Positions 52,395 through 61,736 are shown, counted from the stretch's first letter. The stretch: 64,000 nt of DNA from Actinophytocola algeriensis (GCF_014203735.1 NZ_JACHJQ010000006.1:505698-569697); one strand, 5' to 3'. Program-made: numbers and translations. Notes: generated from the sequence alone by a model not told the origin.

Positions 52395-53575
52395 CCGGCT
52401 TCGCAGCGCACACCGGCGACCTCTACGGGTTCGAGGAGCAGCTCTCCGACGCGGAACGCGCGATCGTCCTGCGGGTGCGGGAGTTCCTGCAGGCCGAGGT
52501 CGCGCCGATCGCCACCGAGTACTGGGAGCGCGCCGAGTTCCCGTTCCAGGTCATCGACGGTTTCCGCGCCCTCGACACCGCGGGCCTGATGTACGACGGG
52601 ATGGCCGCGCACCGCGGCACCCGCCTGCTGACCGGGTTCATCGCGCTGGAGATCGGCCGCGTCGACCCGTCCATGAACACCTTCTACGGCGTCCACACCG
52701 GACTCGCCATGGGCAGCGTCGACCGCTGCGGCTCACCGGAGCAGCGCGAGCGGTGGCTGCCTGCCATGGCACGCATGGAGAAGATCGGCGCGTTCGCGCT
52801 GACCGAGCCGCACGGCGGGTCCGACGTGGCAGGTGGCCTGGAGACCACGGCCCGCCGCGACGGCGACACGTGGCTGCTCAACGGCGCGAAGCGGTGGATC
52901 GGCAACGCCACGTTCGCCGACCTCGTCGTCGTCTGGGCCCGCGACGAAGAAGACGACCAGGTCAAGGGGTTCGTCGTCGAGAAGGGCACGCCCGGCTTCA
53001 CCGCCACGAAGATCGGGGGCAAGGTCGCGCTGCGGACCGTGCAGAACGCGGACATCGTCCTGGCCGACTGCGTGGTGCCGGAGGAGAACCGGCTGCGGCG
53101 CGCGAACTCGTTCCGCGACACCGGCGACGTGCTGCGCCAGACCCGCGGCGGGGTCGCGTGGGGCGCGGTCGGCTGCATGATGGGTGCCTACGAGGCCGCG
53201 CTGCGCTACGCGGGCGAGCGGGTGCAGTTCGGCAGGCCCATCGCGGGTTTCCAGCTGGTGCAGGACCACCTGGCGACGATGCTCGGCAACGTGACGTCGT
53301 CGCTCGCGATGGTCGTCGGCCTGGCCGGCCTGCAGGACCGCGGCGTCAACAAGGACGAGCACGCCGCGCTCGCGAAGTCGGTGGTGTCCACGCGGATGCG
53401 CGAGACGGTGGCGCTCGCGCGGGAAGTGCTGGGCGGCAACGGGATCCTGCTGGAGAACGACGTGGCGCGGTACATGGCCGACGCGGAGGCGCTGTACTCC
53501 TACGAGGGCACCAGGGAGATCAACCAGCTGATCGTCGGCCGCGCGGTCACGGGGTTGAGCGCGTTCGTTCGCTGA
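52391..53575 (+). CDS. Acyl-CoA dehydrogenase, glutaryl-CoA-dehydrogenase-like
   Basis: 394 residues from ATG 52391. Domain order is normal: N-terminal helices, FALTEPHGGSDVAGGLETTARR (FAD/substrate loop), LLNGAKRWIGNATFADLVVVWA, RGGVAWGAVGCMMGAYEAALRYAGERVQFGRPIAGFQLVQDHLA and the end EGTREINQLIVGRAVTG, where the Glu of YEGT is the catalytic base. These are the glutaryl-CoA group motifs; decarboxylation cannot be assumed. The end overlaps the converging LAL gene by 29 bases. Confidence 0.9.
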   Translation: MTGFAAHTGDLYGFEEQLSDAERAIVLRVREFLQAEVAPIATEYWERAEFPFQVIDGFRALDTAGLMYDGMAAHRGTRLLTGFIALEIGRVDPSMNTFYGVHTGLAMGSVDRCGSPEQRERWLPAMARMEKIGAFALTEPHGGSDVAGGLETTARRDGDTWLLNGAKRWIGNATFADLVVVWARDEEDDQVKGFVVEKGTPGFTATKIGGKVALRTVQNADIVLADCVVPEENRLRRANSFRDTGDVLRQTRGGVAWGAVGCMMGAYEAALRYAGERVQFGRPIAGFQLVQDHLATMLGNVTSSLAMVVGLAGLQDRGVNKDEHAALAKSVVSTRMRETVALAREVLGGNGILLENDVARYMADAEALYSYEGTREINQLIVGRAVTGLSAFVR

Positions 53576-55946
53576 CGACGACACGGCGTGCCAGTTCCAC
53601 GCGGGAGCGCACCCCGAGCGTGGTGAAGATGTTGCGCAGGTGGTGGTCCACGGTCCGGTGGCTGATCACGAGGCGCCGCGCGATCTCCTTGTTCGTCTCC
53701 CCGGCCGCGACGAGCCGCGTGATCGCCGCCTGCTGCGGGGTGAGCCCGGCGAGCGACTGGTGCGGCGCGGCGACGGTCTCGCCGGTGGCCCGCAGGCCCG
53801 CACGGGCACGTTCGACGTACCTCGGCGCGCCCACGTTCTCGAAGCCCCGCAAGGCGTCGCGGAACTGGTCGCGTGCGTCGCGGGTGCGCCGGTGGCGGCG
53901 CAGGAGCGTCGCGTAGGCGAGCTGGGTGCGGGCCAGCTCCATGCCGCTGCCCGCGCGCCGGTGGCAGTCGATCGCTCGGCGGAAGTGGAACTCCGCCTCG
54001 GCGGTGTCCGATGTGGTCAGCGCGTGGCAGCGGTGGGACAGCGCCAGCCAGGTCGGGCTGCCACCGGTACGCGTCCAGCGGTCGAAGATGTCGAGCGCCG
54101 CCCGCGCGCGCTCCGGGCGCGCCACGAGCACCGCCGCCTCGACGAGCTGCGGCGTGGCGAGGACCCGGATCGCGGGCTGGTCCCCCGCCACGCCCGCGGC
54201 GAGGTCCTCGAGCCTGCCGAGCGCGTCGTCGGGCCGGTCCTCGGCGAGGTCGAGGCAGGCGTGCGCCCACGCGGCCACGGCGGCCGGCCTGCCCAGCCCG
54301 CGCTCGGCGATGCCGCCCGCCGCCTCGTCCAGTTCCGCTGCCCGGTCGCCGAGTAGCGCGGCGGCGAGCCCGAGCAGCGTCAGGTGCTCCATGCGCAGGT
54401 TGTGCGGCGCGGACAGCCCGTCCCGGGACGCCGCTTTGGCGCAGGGGATCCGGTCGAGCACGATGGCGGACAGGGAGAAGAACACCAGCGCCCACGGCAG
54501 CTCCGCGTGCCGCTTCCCGAGCCGGGCCCGGCCGACCGCGGCGGCCGCGCACTCGTGGGCCTGCTCGACGTGACCGCGCGCGAAGGCGGCCTCGGCGGCC
54601 CAGACCGCACCGGCCACGTCGGTGGCCGCCATGCCCCGCCGCACGGTCTCGTCGAGCGGCTCCGCCGCGTCGTCGTGCCGTCCGGCGAAGATCGCGGTGA
54701 ACCCGCGGAAGTGCGCGTCGACCAGGCCGCCCCCGCCAGCCAGCTCGAGGCCGAGCCTGCGGTAGCCGCGCAGGTCACCACCCAGCCTGCGCGCCTCGCC
54801 TGCCAACAGCAGCGCGGGCGCCGGGTCGGGCAGCAACGCCGCGGCCGTGGTCAGCTCGTGGGTGGCGACGGCCGGGTCGCCGTCGCGCAGCTCGATCTCC
54901 CCGTGCCGCAACGCGACCTCACCCGGCCGGGTGTCCACCCGGGACAGCAGCAGCCGCGCCCAGCCCGGCCTGCCCGCCTGCCACGCCGCGTCGACCGCGG
55001 CCAGCAGCCGGGTGGCCCGCAACGCCGGGTCGGCGGTCAGCGCCGCCGCCCGTTCCAGCTGCCGGGCGGCCGTCGCGTGGTCGGCGGCCGGGGCGGCCGC
55101 CAGCTCGTCGGCCAGTGTCGCGGACTGGGTCGCGGTCGCCATCGCGCGGTGCCACGTGCGGTCCGGCCCCTCCAGCGTGGACGCCAGGTGTGCGTGCGCG
55201 GCCCTGCGGTCGGCGAGCGAGGCCGCCGCGTACCACGTCGACCGGGTCGCCCTGCTCATGTCGGCGGGTGCCTCGGCGGCGTTCGCCAGCAGCCGGATCC
55301 GGTCCGCCTCGGACAGTTCCGCGAGCCGTGCGGCGTATCGGGACAGCCGCGACACGAGGACCGGCGACACCGGTTCCCGGCCGGCCGCCTGCGCCGCGGT
55401 CAGCGACTCCGCGAGTGCCACCAGGTCCGCCGGGTTGCCACCACCCAGCTCGACCAGCTGTGGCCGCACCCCGGCCGGCACCCCGCGGTCGCGCAGCAGC
55501 GCGTCCGCCGCGTCGTCGGTCAACGGGGTCAGCTCCACCGACTCGAACAGCTCGGACGGGGTCCTGGACGCCAGGACGACACCCACCGGGTGCCCCGCGA
55601 GCCGCCGGGCGGCGAACGCCAGCGCGGCACGGGATTCCTCGTCGAGCCACTGTGCGTCGTCCACCCAGCACAGCGTCGGCATCGACACCGTCGTCAGCAT
55701 GCGGTGGACCGCGGGACCGTCCACCACCGCGGCACCGAACATCCGTTGCAGCGCGGCGAACGGCAGCGCACGTTCCGCCAGCAGGCCCGGCACACCGAGG
55801 ACGCGGGTGCCCGTCGCGGCACGCAGGGCCGTCAGCAGCGCCGACTTGCCGAGCCCTTCCGCGCCGCGCACCAGCACCGCGCCGCCGACCACCGACCGCA
55901 GCCCGCCGAGCACGGCATCCCTGCCACGCAGCGGGTAGGCGGTCAC
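53547..55946 (-). CDS. LAL-type LuxR regulator (AAA ATPase plus LuxR HTH)
   Basis: 799 residues. The N-terminus is an AAA/STAND ATPase: RGRDAVLGGL, Walker A VRGAEGLGKSALL and Walker B LCWVDDAQWLDEESRAAL. A long helical/TPR-like middle follows, with a LuxR HTH at the end (GLTPQQAAITRLVAAGETNKEIARRLVISHRTVDHHLRNIFTTLGVRSRVELARRVVV). Large LuxR regulators of this kind control catabolic or specialised pathways in actinomycetes. It overlaps the acyl-CoA ligase by four bases, so both share one transcript and likely one pathway. Confidence 0.93.
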   Translation of the reverse strand: MTAYPLRGRDAVLGGLRSVVGGAVLVRGAEGLGKSALLTALRAATGTRVLGVPGLLAERALPFAALQRMFGAAVVDGPAVHRMLTTVSMPTLCWVDDAQWLDEESRAALAFAARRLAGHPVGVVLASRTPSELFESVELTPLTDDAADALLRDRGVPAGVRPQLVELGGGNPADLVALAESLTAAQAAGREPVSPVLVSRLSRYAARLAELSEADRIRLLANAAEAPADMSRATRSTWYAAASLADRRAAHAHLASTLEGPDRTWHRAMATATQSATLADELAAAPAADHATAARQLERAAALTADPALRATRLLAAVDAAWQAGRPGWARLLLSRVDTRPGEVALRHGEIELRDGDPAVATHELTTAAALLPDPAPALLLAGEARRLGGDLRGYRRLGLELAGGGGLVDAHFRGFTAIFAGRHDDAAEPLDETVRRGMAATDVAGAVWAAEAAFARGHVEQAHECAAAAVGRARLGKRHAELPWALVFFSLSAIVLDRIPCAKAASRDGLSAPHNLRMEHLTLLGLAAALLGDRAAELDEAAGGIAERGLGRPAAVAAWAHACLDLAEDRPDDALGRLEDLAAGVAGDQPAIRVLATPQLVEAAVLVARPERARAALDIFDRWTRTGGSPTWLALSHRCHALTTSDTAEAEFHFRRAIDCHRRAGSGMELARTQLAYATLLRRHRRTRDARDQFRDALRGFENVGAPRYVERARAGLRATGETVAAPHQSLAGLTPQQAAITRLVAAGETNKEIARRLVISHRTVDHHLRNIFTTLGVRSRVELARRVVVSERTRSTP

Positions 55947-57508
55947 GACAACCGGCTCCGCAGCTCGCGTTTGAGCACCTTCCCCGCCGCGGACACCGGG
56001 ATCTGGTCGACGAAGACGACGTCCCGCAAACGCTTGTACGCGACCACCTGCTCGTTCACCACGGACATCAGGGAGTCCGCGGTGACCGCCTCGGACGCGG
56101 GCACCACGAACGCGACCGGCAGCTCACCGACGGACGGGTCCGGCTTGCCGACGACGGCCGCCGCGAGCACCCCCGGCTGTGCGGCCAGGATCTCCTCCAG
56201 CTCACGCGGGTAGACGTTGTAGCCCTTGTACAGCAGCATGTCCTTCATGCGGTCGACGATGGACAGGTAGCCGTCCTCGTCGAGCACGCCGACGTCACCG
56301 GTGTGCAGCCAGCCGTCCCTGATCACCTCGGCGGTCGCGTCGGGCCGGTTGTGATAGCCCGCCATGACCTGCGGGCCCTTGACGCAGACCTCGCCGCGCT
56401 CGCCGGCCGGCACCTCGGCGCCGGCCGAGTCGAGGATCCGCACCCGCGTGTCGAAGGTCGGCACGCCGACGGTGCCCACCTTCCGCACACCCGACCGGTG
56501 CACCGGGCCCAGCGTGGCGCCCATGGTGACCTCGGTGAGCCCGTAGCCCTCGGTCACCACGGCATCCGGTGCCAGCGCACGCATCCGGTTGATCATCTCG
56601 AGCGGCATCGGGGCGGCACCGGACGAGATCGTCCTGACGGTCGTCAGGTCGGTGGTGGCGATCGCCGGGTGGTTCAGCAGCGCCGCGAACAACGCGGGTG
56701 CGCCACCGATCGACGTGATCCGCAGCCGTTCGGCGTCGGCGAGGTAGGCACCAGGGTCGAGCCGGTCGTGCAGCACGGTCGTGTAACCCAGCAGCAGCAG
56801 GGCGTTCAGCCCGGCGATGGTGCCCATCGCGTGGAACCACGGCGTCAGGTTGATCGCGACCGACGTGCCGAGGCGGCTCGGGTACTCGTCCTCGGAGGCG
56901 ACCTGGTCGAGCACGACACCGCCGTCCGCGTCGAGCGCGGGCACCGAACCGGATCCCCAGCACGCGTACTGCAGCGTGTTCACCACGACGTTGCGGTGCG
57001 GCAGGCGCACGCCCTTCGACTCGCCGGTCGTGCCGCCGGTGTAGGCGAGGTGCGCGAGGTCGCCGTACACGTCGATGTCGACGACCGGTGGCGCCGCCGG
57101 CTGTCCCGTGCACAACCCCGGCACGTCCGAGGGGCTCAGGGTCAGCACCGCGCCGGCGTCCGCGATCTGTTTGGCGGCGGCGGGTTCCGGCAGCAGCGGG
57201 TTCACCGGCACGAACACCGCGCCCGCGAGCAACGTGCCGTAGTAGGCGACCGGGTACTCCAGGCAGTTCGGCATCCGCAGCGCCACCCGGTCACCGGGCC
57301 GGACACCGCGCGCGAGGAGCCCGTGCGCGGCCTGCGCCGCCCGCTCACCCAGTTGGCGGTAGGTCACGGCCTCGGCGCCGCGGGAGAAGGCGACCCGGTC
57401 GCCGTAGCGGCGCGCCGCGCCCGCGAGGATGGCGCCGGCCGCGACTTCGGGATATACGAGCGATCCCGGGAGCCCGGGTGGCCAACTGACGTCCGTCCGG
57501 ACGGGCAT
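55943..57508 (-). CDS. AMP-dependent acyl-CoA ligase
   Basis: 521 residues. P-loop YTGGTTGESKGVRLPHRNVV, then GGAPALFAALL, VTEGYGLTEVT, GEVCVKGPQVMAGYHNRPDATAEV, WLHTGDVGVLDEDGYLSIVDRMKDMLLYKGYNVYPRELEEIL and the late lysine in PVSAAGKVLKRELRSRL. All ten core motifs of the ANL superfamily are in order. The acid activated is unknown; the fatty-acid type is favoured. A regulator operator lies just upstream of the start. Confidence 0.92.
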   Translation of the reverse strand: MPVRTDVSWPPGLPGSLVYPEVAAGAILAGAARRYGDRVAFSRGAEAVTYRQLGERAAQAAHGLLARGVRPGDRVALRMPNCLEYPVAYYGTLLAGAVFVPVNPLLPEPAAAKQIADAGAVLTLSPSDVPGLCTGQPAAPPVVDIDVYGDLAHLAYTGGTTGESKGVRLPHRNVVVNTLQYACWGSGSVPALDADGGVVLDQVASEDEYPSRLGTSVAINLTPWFHAMGTIAGLNALLLLGYTTVLHDRLDPGAYLADAERLRITSIGGAPALFAALLNHPAIATTDLTTVRTISSGAAPMPLEMINRMRALAPDAVVTEGYGLTEVTMGATLGPVHRSGVRKVGTVGVPTFDTRVRILDSAGAEVPAGERGEVCVKGPQVMAGYHNRPDATAEVIRDGWLHTGDVGVLDEDGYLSIVDRMKDMLLYKGYNVYPRELEEILAAQPGVLAAAVVGKPDPSVGELPVAFVVPASEAVTADSLMSVVNEQVVAYKRLRDVVFVDQIPVSAAGKVLKRELRSRLS

Positions 57509-57533
57509 CGGCGCCTCCTTCGGTCACCCATGA

Positions 57534-57558
57534 TGAAACACCGTGTACTTGTGTTTCA
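57534..57558. promoter_or_regulatory. Operator-like inverted repeat before the acyl-CoA ligase gene
   Basis: TGAAACAC-N9-GTGTTTCA, perfect arms, 26 bases upstream of the ligase start. Its right arm overlaps the stop codon of the QsdR-type repressor gene (57556-57558). The likely binder is that repressor. Confidence 0.65.
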
Positions 57559-58152
57559 CAAGGGGGTCGTCGGCACCCGGCCCTCCACCAGCGCCGCGAG
57601 CAGCGTCGACGCGGCCCCGAGGTCGGGTGCCCGCGAGGCGAGCACGTCGGAGTACAGGAAGGCTTCACCGAGCCGGACGATGGCGTAACACAGGCTTTCC
57701 AGGCTCACCGCCGGCACGAACCCGCCGTCCTCGACGTCGCGGCGCAACAGGTCGACATGTGCCGCCATCACCCTCGGCTGCACCCGGCCGTGCGGGTCGG
57801 TGAGGATCCGGATGGCGACGGTCGGCTCCTCGTCGAGGAACCGCCGGAACCCCTTGTTGCCCGCGATGGCCGAGCGGTACTCCCGCATCACGGCGAGGCA
57901 CCGCAGCTCACCGTCGGCATCGCGCACAGCGGATCCCTCGGTCCGCTCCCACGTCCGGACCGCGGCCGCCATGGTGTGGTCGGCGAGGTACCAGAGCGCC
58001 TCGCCGAGCAGGTCCTCCCGGTTGCCGACACGGCGGAACAGCGTGCTGCGCGAGATGCCCAGCTCGTGGGCGAAGGTACGGGTGTCCATGCGGATGCCGC
58101 GATCGATCCAGTGCGCTGCGGAACGGACGATCTCGTCGGCGGTGGGGCTCAC
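57556..58152 (-). CDS. QsdR-family TetR-type transcriptional regulator
   Basis: About 198 residues if the GTG at 58152 is the start; other frames reach 58182 and 58257. The HTH is [51 protein letters not shown], and the C-terminal domain has [40 protein letters not shown], the QsdR-type ligand domain. QsdR relatives respond to acyl-lactones or acyl-CoA. Downstream lies the inverted repeat of 57534, then the ligase/LAL operon, which it probably represses. Confidence 0.82.
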   Translation of the reverse strand: MSPTADEIVRSAAHWIDRGIRMDTRTFAHELGISRSTLFRRVGNREDLLGEALWYLADHTMAAAVRTWERTEGSAVRDADGELRCLAVMREYRSAIAGNKGFRRFLDEEPTVAIRILTDPHGRVQPRVMAAHVDLLRRDVEDGGFVPAVSLESLCYAIVRLGEAFLYSDVLASRAPDLGAASTLLAALVEGRVPTTPL

Positions 58153-58289
58153 GACCGCCGATGGTACGTCCGCCAGGGGCACATCGTGCCGGATCCCACC
58201 ACACACCGGTGATTGCACCGATGCGGCACCTGGCGTCCGTTTGCCACAGTCGGTCACCGAACGTGTTCAACGGCGAACGGAGAGGGCAC

Positions 58290-59147
58290 ATGCGAAGAGG
58301 CGCACGAATCCTGTGTGGACTGTCGGCGGTCGCGGCACTCGCGATCGCGCCGACGGCGCAGGCAGTGGACAACCCGTACGAGCGGGGCCCGGACCCCACG
58401 GAGAACAGCATCGAGGCGTCGCGAGGCCCGTTCTCGGTGTCACAGACGACGGTGTCGAGCCTGGTATCGGGCTTCGGCGGCGGCACCATCTACTACCCGA
58501 CCAGCACGTCGGAGGGCACTTTCGGCGCGCTGGCCATCTCGCCGGGCTTCACCGCGAGCCAGTCCAGCATCGCGTGGCTGGGCCCACGGCTCGCGTCGCA
58601 GGGTTTCGTGGTCATCACCATCGACACGAACTCGATCTACGACCAGCCGGCGAGCCGAGGCGACCAACTGCGAGCGGCGCTGTCGTACCTGACCAGCAGC
58701 AGCACCGTCCGCTCCCGCATCGACGCCTCCCGCCTGGCGGTGGCAGGCCACTCCATGGGCGGCGGCGGTTCCCTGGAGGCGGCGCAGGACCAGCCGACCC
58801 TGCAGGCGGCCATCCCGCTCGCGCCGTGGAACTCGCAGAAGTCCTGGTCGACCCTGCGCGTGCCGACGTTCATCATCGGCGGCGAGAACGACTCGGTCGC
58901 ATCGGTGTCCTCGCACGCCATCCCGTTCTACAACTCCATCCCGTCCTCCGCGGAGAAGGCGTACATGGAGATGAACGGCGCGAGCCACTTCTTCCCGAAC
59001 ACGTCGAACACCACGGTCGCGAAGTACATGATCTCGTGGCTGAAGCGCTTCGTGGACAACGACACCCGCTACGAGCAGTTCCTGTGCCCGGCGCCGAACG
59101 ACTCGGACATCGAGGAGTACCGGAACACCTGCCCGCACGCGGCCTGA
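58290..59147 (+). CDS. Secreted cutinase / polyester hydrolase (PET-hydrolase type I homologue)
   Basis: 285 residues from ATG 58290, with AGAGGG just upstream and a signal peptide ([21 protein letters not shown]). The mature start [20 protein letters not shown] and the whole chain follow actinomycete cutinases such as those of Thermobifida. Nucleophile Ser155 is in GHSMGGGGS, acid Asp201 in GGENDSVAS, base His233 in NGASHFFP; the spacings of these residues equal those of known cutinases. SPGFTA puts Phe where many have Tyr (oxyanion side); Trp in [10 protein letters not shown] is retained. The C-terminus has two Cys (LCPAP and TCPH), the usual disulfide. It would cleave polyester or lipid esters outside the cell. 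Confidence 0.93.
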   Translation: MRRGARILCGLSAVAALAIAPTAQAVDNPYERGPDPTENSIEASRGPFSVSQTTVSSLVSGFGGGTIYYPTSTSEGTFGALAISPGFTASQSSIAWLGPRLASQGFVVITIDTNSIYDQPASRGDQLRAALSYLTSSSTVRSRIDASRLAVAGHSMGGGGSLEAAQDQPTLQAAIPLAPWNSQKSWSTLRVPTFIIGGENDSVASVSSHAIPFYNSIPSSAEKAYMEMNGASHFFPNTSNTTVAKYMISWLKRFVDNDTRYEQFLCPAPNDSDIEEYRNTCPHAA

Positions 59148-59175
59148 CCCAACGCGCTGAGGGGCAGCGAATGCC

Positions 59176-59222
59176 GTGAGGGTGCGGATGGGGACGCTGG
59201 GCGTCGCTGTCCGCACCCTCAC
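59176..59222 (+). terminator. Terminator after the cutinase gene
   Basis: GTGAGGGTGCGGA and TCCGCACCCTCAC form a perfect 13-base-pair stem; the loop contains its own short stem GACGC-tgg-GCGTC. Confidence 0.8.
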
Positions 59223-59302
59223 AACCACACCACGCCCAACCAGATCGACCGCAGCCGTGGCCCCTCCCGAAATCCACATGACGGGTCGGGGCGGCGGCCG
59301 GT

Positions 59303-59530
59303 TGGCCGCGAAAGGCGCGTTCACGGCATCCCCAGTGCCGTGAAAGGCGCGTTCAGGACGTTGAGTGCCCTGAAAGCGCCTTTCACAGCATGACCAACGC
59401 CGCGAACGCGCCTTTCACAGCACAACGGGACGTCGCGAGGGCGCGGGAGACGCCGGGGGCGCCGGGGGCAAACCCCATCCGGCGAGAACAAACCACGAAC
59501 CCACCCCGGCCAACGTAAAGCAAGCAGCAC
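59303..59530. mobile_element. MITE-like element, copy 4 (degenerate)
   Basis: Same orientation as copies 1 and 3. The core shows GAAAGGCGCGTTCA palindromes and GCGCCTTTCAC (about 59307-59420), then a shortened GC-rich segment, GGCGAGAACAAACCACGAACC, and a corrupted right end GCAAGCAGCAC at 59530 followed by TA. The left end and the CCTCCGGC hairpin are lost. It fills most of the gap between the cutinase terminator and the PucR gene; the remainder (59531-59573) shows nothing. Confidence 0.65.
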
Positions 59531-59573
59531 TAGTTGTGCCGACAACCAGCCGAAAGGTCGTCCACAGACAAGA

Positions 59574-60797
59574 TCAACTCCGCCCGTCGTACCCCCGTCC
59601 AGCGGCCAGCAACCCCAACATCAACTCGAACTTGTCATGCGCGTCGGCCAGACTGCGGCCGGTGATCGACTCGATCTGCTTCATCCGGTAGATCACCGTG
59701 TTCCGGTGGCAGTACAACGCCTGGGCGGCATGCGTGGGCGACCCGTCGTGGGCCAGCAGGGCAGCGAGAGTCTCCAACAGGGTGTCGGCCAGCGAAGGCG
59801 GCTGGGCCAGCAGCGGCCCGACGGTGGAAGCGACCAGCACCGGCACGACCTCGGGGCTCCCGGCCAGCAGCACCTCGGGCAACCGGTCGGCGAGCGCCAC
59901 CAGCCGGTGCGCACCCCGGGGCAGGGACTCGGCGGCCCGGGAAGCCAGCTGGTAGGCGGTGGCGAACCCGGCCAACCCGTCAGCACAGGCGGCGACCCCG
60001 ACCCGCCCGGCCACACACGGCGCGAGCTGGTCGCACACCTCCTGCACGGACAACCGCGACACCAGCCCGAAGTAGTTGCCCCCACGCACGTGCCAGTGCG
60101 ACACCACCCCGCCCCGCTCCAACCGGTCCTCCGGCGCGCGCAACGGCTCGTCCAGCGGATCCAGGAAGGGCGCGACCACACACAGGATCGCGTCGTCGGC
60201 GCCGAGGCCCAGCTCCTCCCGCGCCTCCCTGGCGAACTCCGGGTCCGCGCCACGCCCCTCGACCAGCCCGTCGAGGAAGCTCTGCTGACGCTGCAGGTCC
60301 CGCCGCTGCAACCGCGTCGACTCCCGCCGGTAGGACTCGACGAGGATCGCGTTCTGCACGTCCAGCGCCGCCCACAGCTTCTGGCCCGCGAACAGCAGCA
60401 GGTGCTCGCCGATCTCCACCTCGTGGTCCCAGCCCTGCCGCAGCAGCGCCTCCCACAGCGTGCGGGTGCCGAGCGTGTACGCCGACAGCACCCGGTCCAT
60501 CGGCACGCCCTGCCGTGCGCGGAGCCTGCCGGTCTCCCGCCAGACGTCGATCGCGCGCTGGTCCGGGTCGGGGACCCCGGCCATGGTCTGGATGCCGCGG
60601 CGGATGTGCTCGCGGGTGCTCGACCGCAGGTCGGCCTGGCGGTCCGGCCGCTGCTCCGACCAGTACGGGTCGCGGGCGAGCAGGGTCAGCGTGATGTCGT
60701 CGGCGATGGCGTCTGCCTGGCCGAGCAACGAGGCCCATGCCCGTTCGATCTCACGCTCCATGGCGGGCTCGAGCGTGGGCACTCTGACGGCGTCCAT
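59574..60797 (-). CDS. PucR/CdaR-family transcriptional regulator
   Basis: 407 residues. The C-terminal HTH_30 is clear: AQALYCHRNTVIYRMKQIESITGRSLADAHDKFELMLGLL. The N-terminal helical sensor region starts AMEREIERAWASLLGQADAIADDI, and a GGDEF-like/diguanylate-cyclase-remnant core lies about 175-320. PucR proteins often control adjacent catabolic or transport operons; the divergent liv-type operon is the likely target. Confidence 0.9.
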   Translation of the reverse strand: MDAVRVPTLEPAMEREIERAWASLLGQADAIADDITLTLLARDPYWSEQRPDRQADLRSSTREHIRRGIQTMAGVPDPDQRAIDVWRETGRLRARQGVPMDRVLSAYTLGTRTLWEALLRQGWDHEVEIGEHLLLFAGQKLWAALDVQNAILVESYRRESTRLQRRDLQRQQSFLDGLVEGRGADPEFAREAREELGLGADDAILCVVAPFLDPLDEPLRAPEDRLERGGVVSHWHVRGGNYFGLVSRLSVQEVCDQLAPCVAGRVGVAACADGLAGFATAYQLASRAAESLPRGAHRLVALADRLPEVLLAGSPEVVPVLVASTVGPLLAQPPSLADTLLETLAALLAHDGSPTHAAQALYCHRNTVIYRMKQIESITGRSLADAHDKFELMLGLLAAGRGYDGRS

Positions 60798-60807
60798 GTC
60801 GGCAGCG

Positions 60808-60823
60808 TTGCACGCGATTGCAC
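60808..60823. promoter_or_regulatory. Direct repeats TTGCAC before the PucR gene
   Basis: TTGCAC-gcga-TTGCAC: two copies 10 bases apart, one helix turn, 11 bases upstream of the PucR start and in the gap to the liv operon. Could be the PucR binding site. Low support. Confidence 0.35.
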
Positions 60824-60953
60824 AGAATGACCAGTCCGGGAGTCCGGTTCAGGTCGGTTCGCACCACTGATTTTGTGCGCCGCGCCCATGTTCTCGATCG
60901 TGCGGTGGGACCAAAGTTCTACCCACGTTGAACCCCAGCGTTGGGAGCCGTGC

Positions 60954-61736
60954 GTGGCAGAGACCTTCGAGATGTCCGGCGTGTCGGTGAACTTCGGCGG
61001 GCTGGTCGCGCTCTCCGACGTCTCCCTGTCCGTCGCAGCGGGCCAGGTGCTCGGCGTGATCGGGCCGAACGGGGCAGGCAAGACCACGCTGTTCAACGTG
61101 GCCTGCGGGTTCGTCCGGCCCGACACCGGCACCCTCACCTGGCGTGGTGAGGAGCTGCGCAAGCTGCGCCCCCACCAGCTCGCGGGCCTCGGCATCGCGC
61201 GCAGCCTGCAGGAGCTGGGCCTGTTCGACCGGATGACCGTCCTGGACAACGTGCTCGTCGGCGCGGACCGGCACGCGACGACCGGCTTCTGGCCCGCCCT
61301 GCTCGGCCTGCCGAGACGCGCGAAGGACGAGCGCGCGCTGCGGGACCGCGCGATGGCGGCGCTCGAGGAGTTCGACATCGCCGACGTCGCGGCGCGCTAC
61401 CCGGCGAGCCTGCCCTACCCGGTCCGCAAGCGGGTCGCGCTCGCCCGCGCGCTGGTCGGCGAGCCTGACCTGCTGCTGCTCGACGAACCGGCCAGCGGGC
61501 TGTCGTCGGCCGAGATGGCCGAGATCGGCGAACTGGTGCGCGGGCTGACCGACCGCATGTCGGTGATGCTGGTCGAACACCACATGGACCTCGTGATGAG
61601 CGTGTGCGACGACATCGTGGTCCTGGACTTCGGGAAGGTGATCGCCCGCGGCGCCCCCGCCGAGATCCAGGCGGACCCGGCTGTGCAGGCGGCCTACCTC
61701 GGCGAGGACGTGGTGACCGGTGCTGACAGTCGATAA
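60954..61736 (+). CDS. livG: LivG-type ABC transporter ATP-binding protein
   Basis: 260 residues from GTG 60954 (GGGAG six bases upstream). Walker A GPNGAGKTTLFN, Q-loop context IARSLQELGLFDRM, signature replaced by LPYPVRKRVALARAL (weak LSGGQ, as LPYPV), Walker B LLLLDEPASGL and H-loop VEHHMD. The LivG hallmark of a long insertion before the signature (NVLVGADRHATTGFWPALLG) is there. It powers branched-chain-amino-acid or similar amide uptake with LivF and the two permeases. The degenerate signature deserves note. Confidence 0.92.
   Translation: MAETFEMSGVSVNFGGLVALSDVSLSVAAGQVLGVIGPNGAGKTTLFNVACGFVRPDTGTLTWRGEELRKLRPHQLAGLGIARSLQELGLFDRMTVLDNVLVGADRHATTGFWPALLGLPRRAKDERALRDRAMAALEEFDIADVAARYPASLPYPVRKRVALARALVGEPDLLLLDEPASGLSSAEMAEIGELVRGLTDRMSVMLVEHHMDLVMSVCDDIVVLDFGKVIARGAPAEIQADPAVQAAYLGEDVVTGADSR

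Noticed and set aside
51632-53575. Fusion of alcohol and acyl-CoA dehydrogenase in one frame
   Set aside because: The first 250 residues are a shadow of the alcohol dehydrogenase; the real start is ATG 52391 overlapping its stop.
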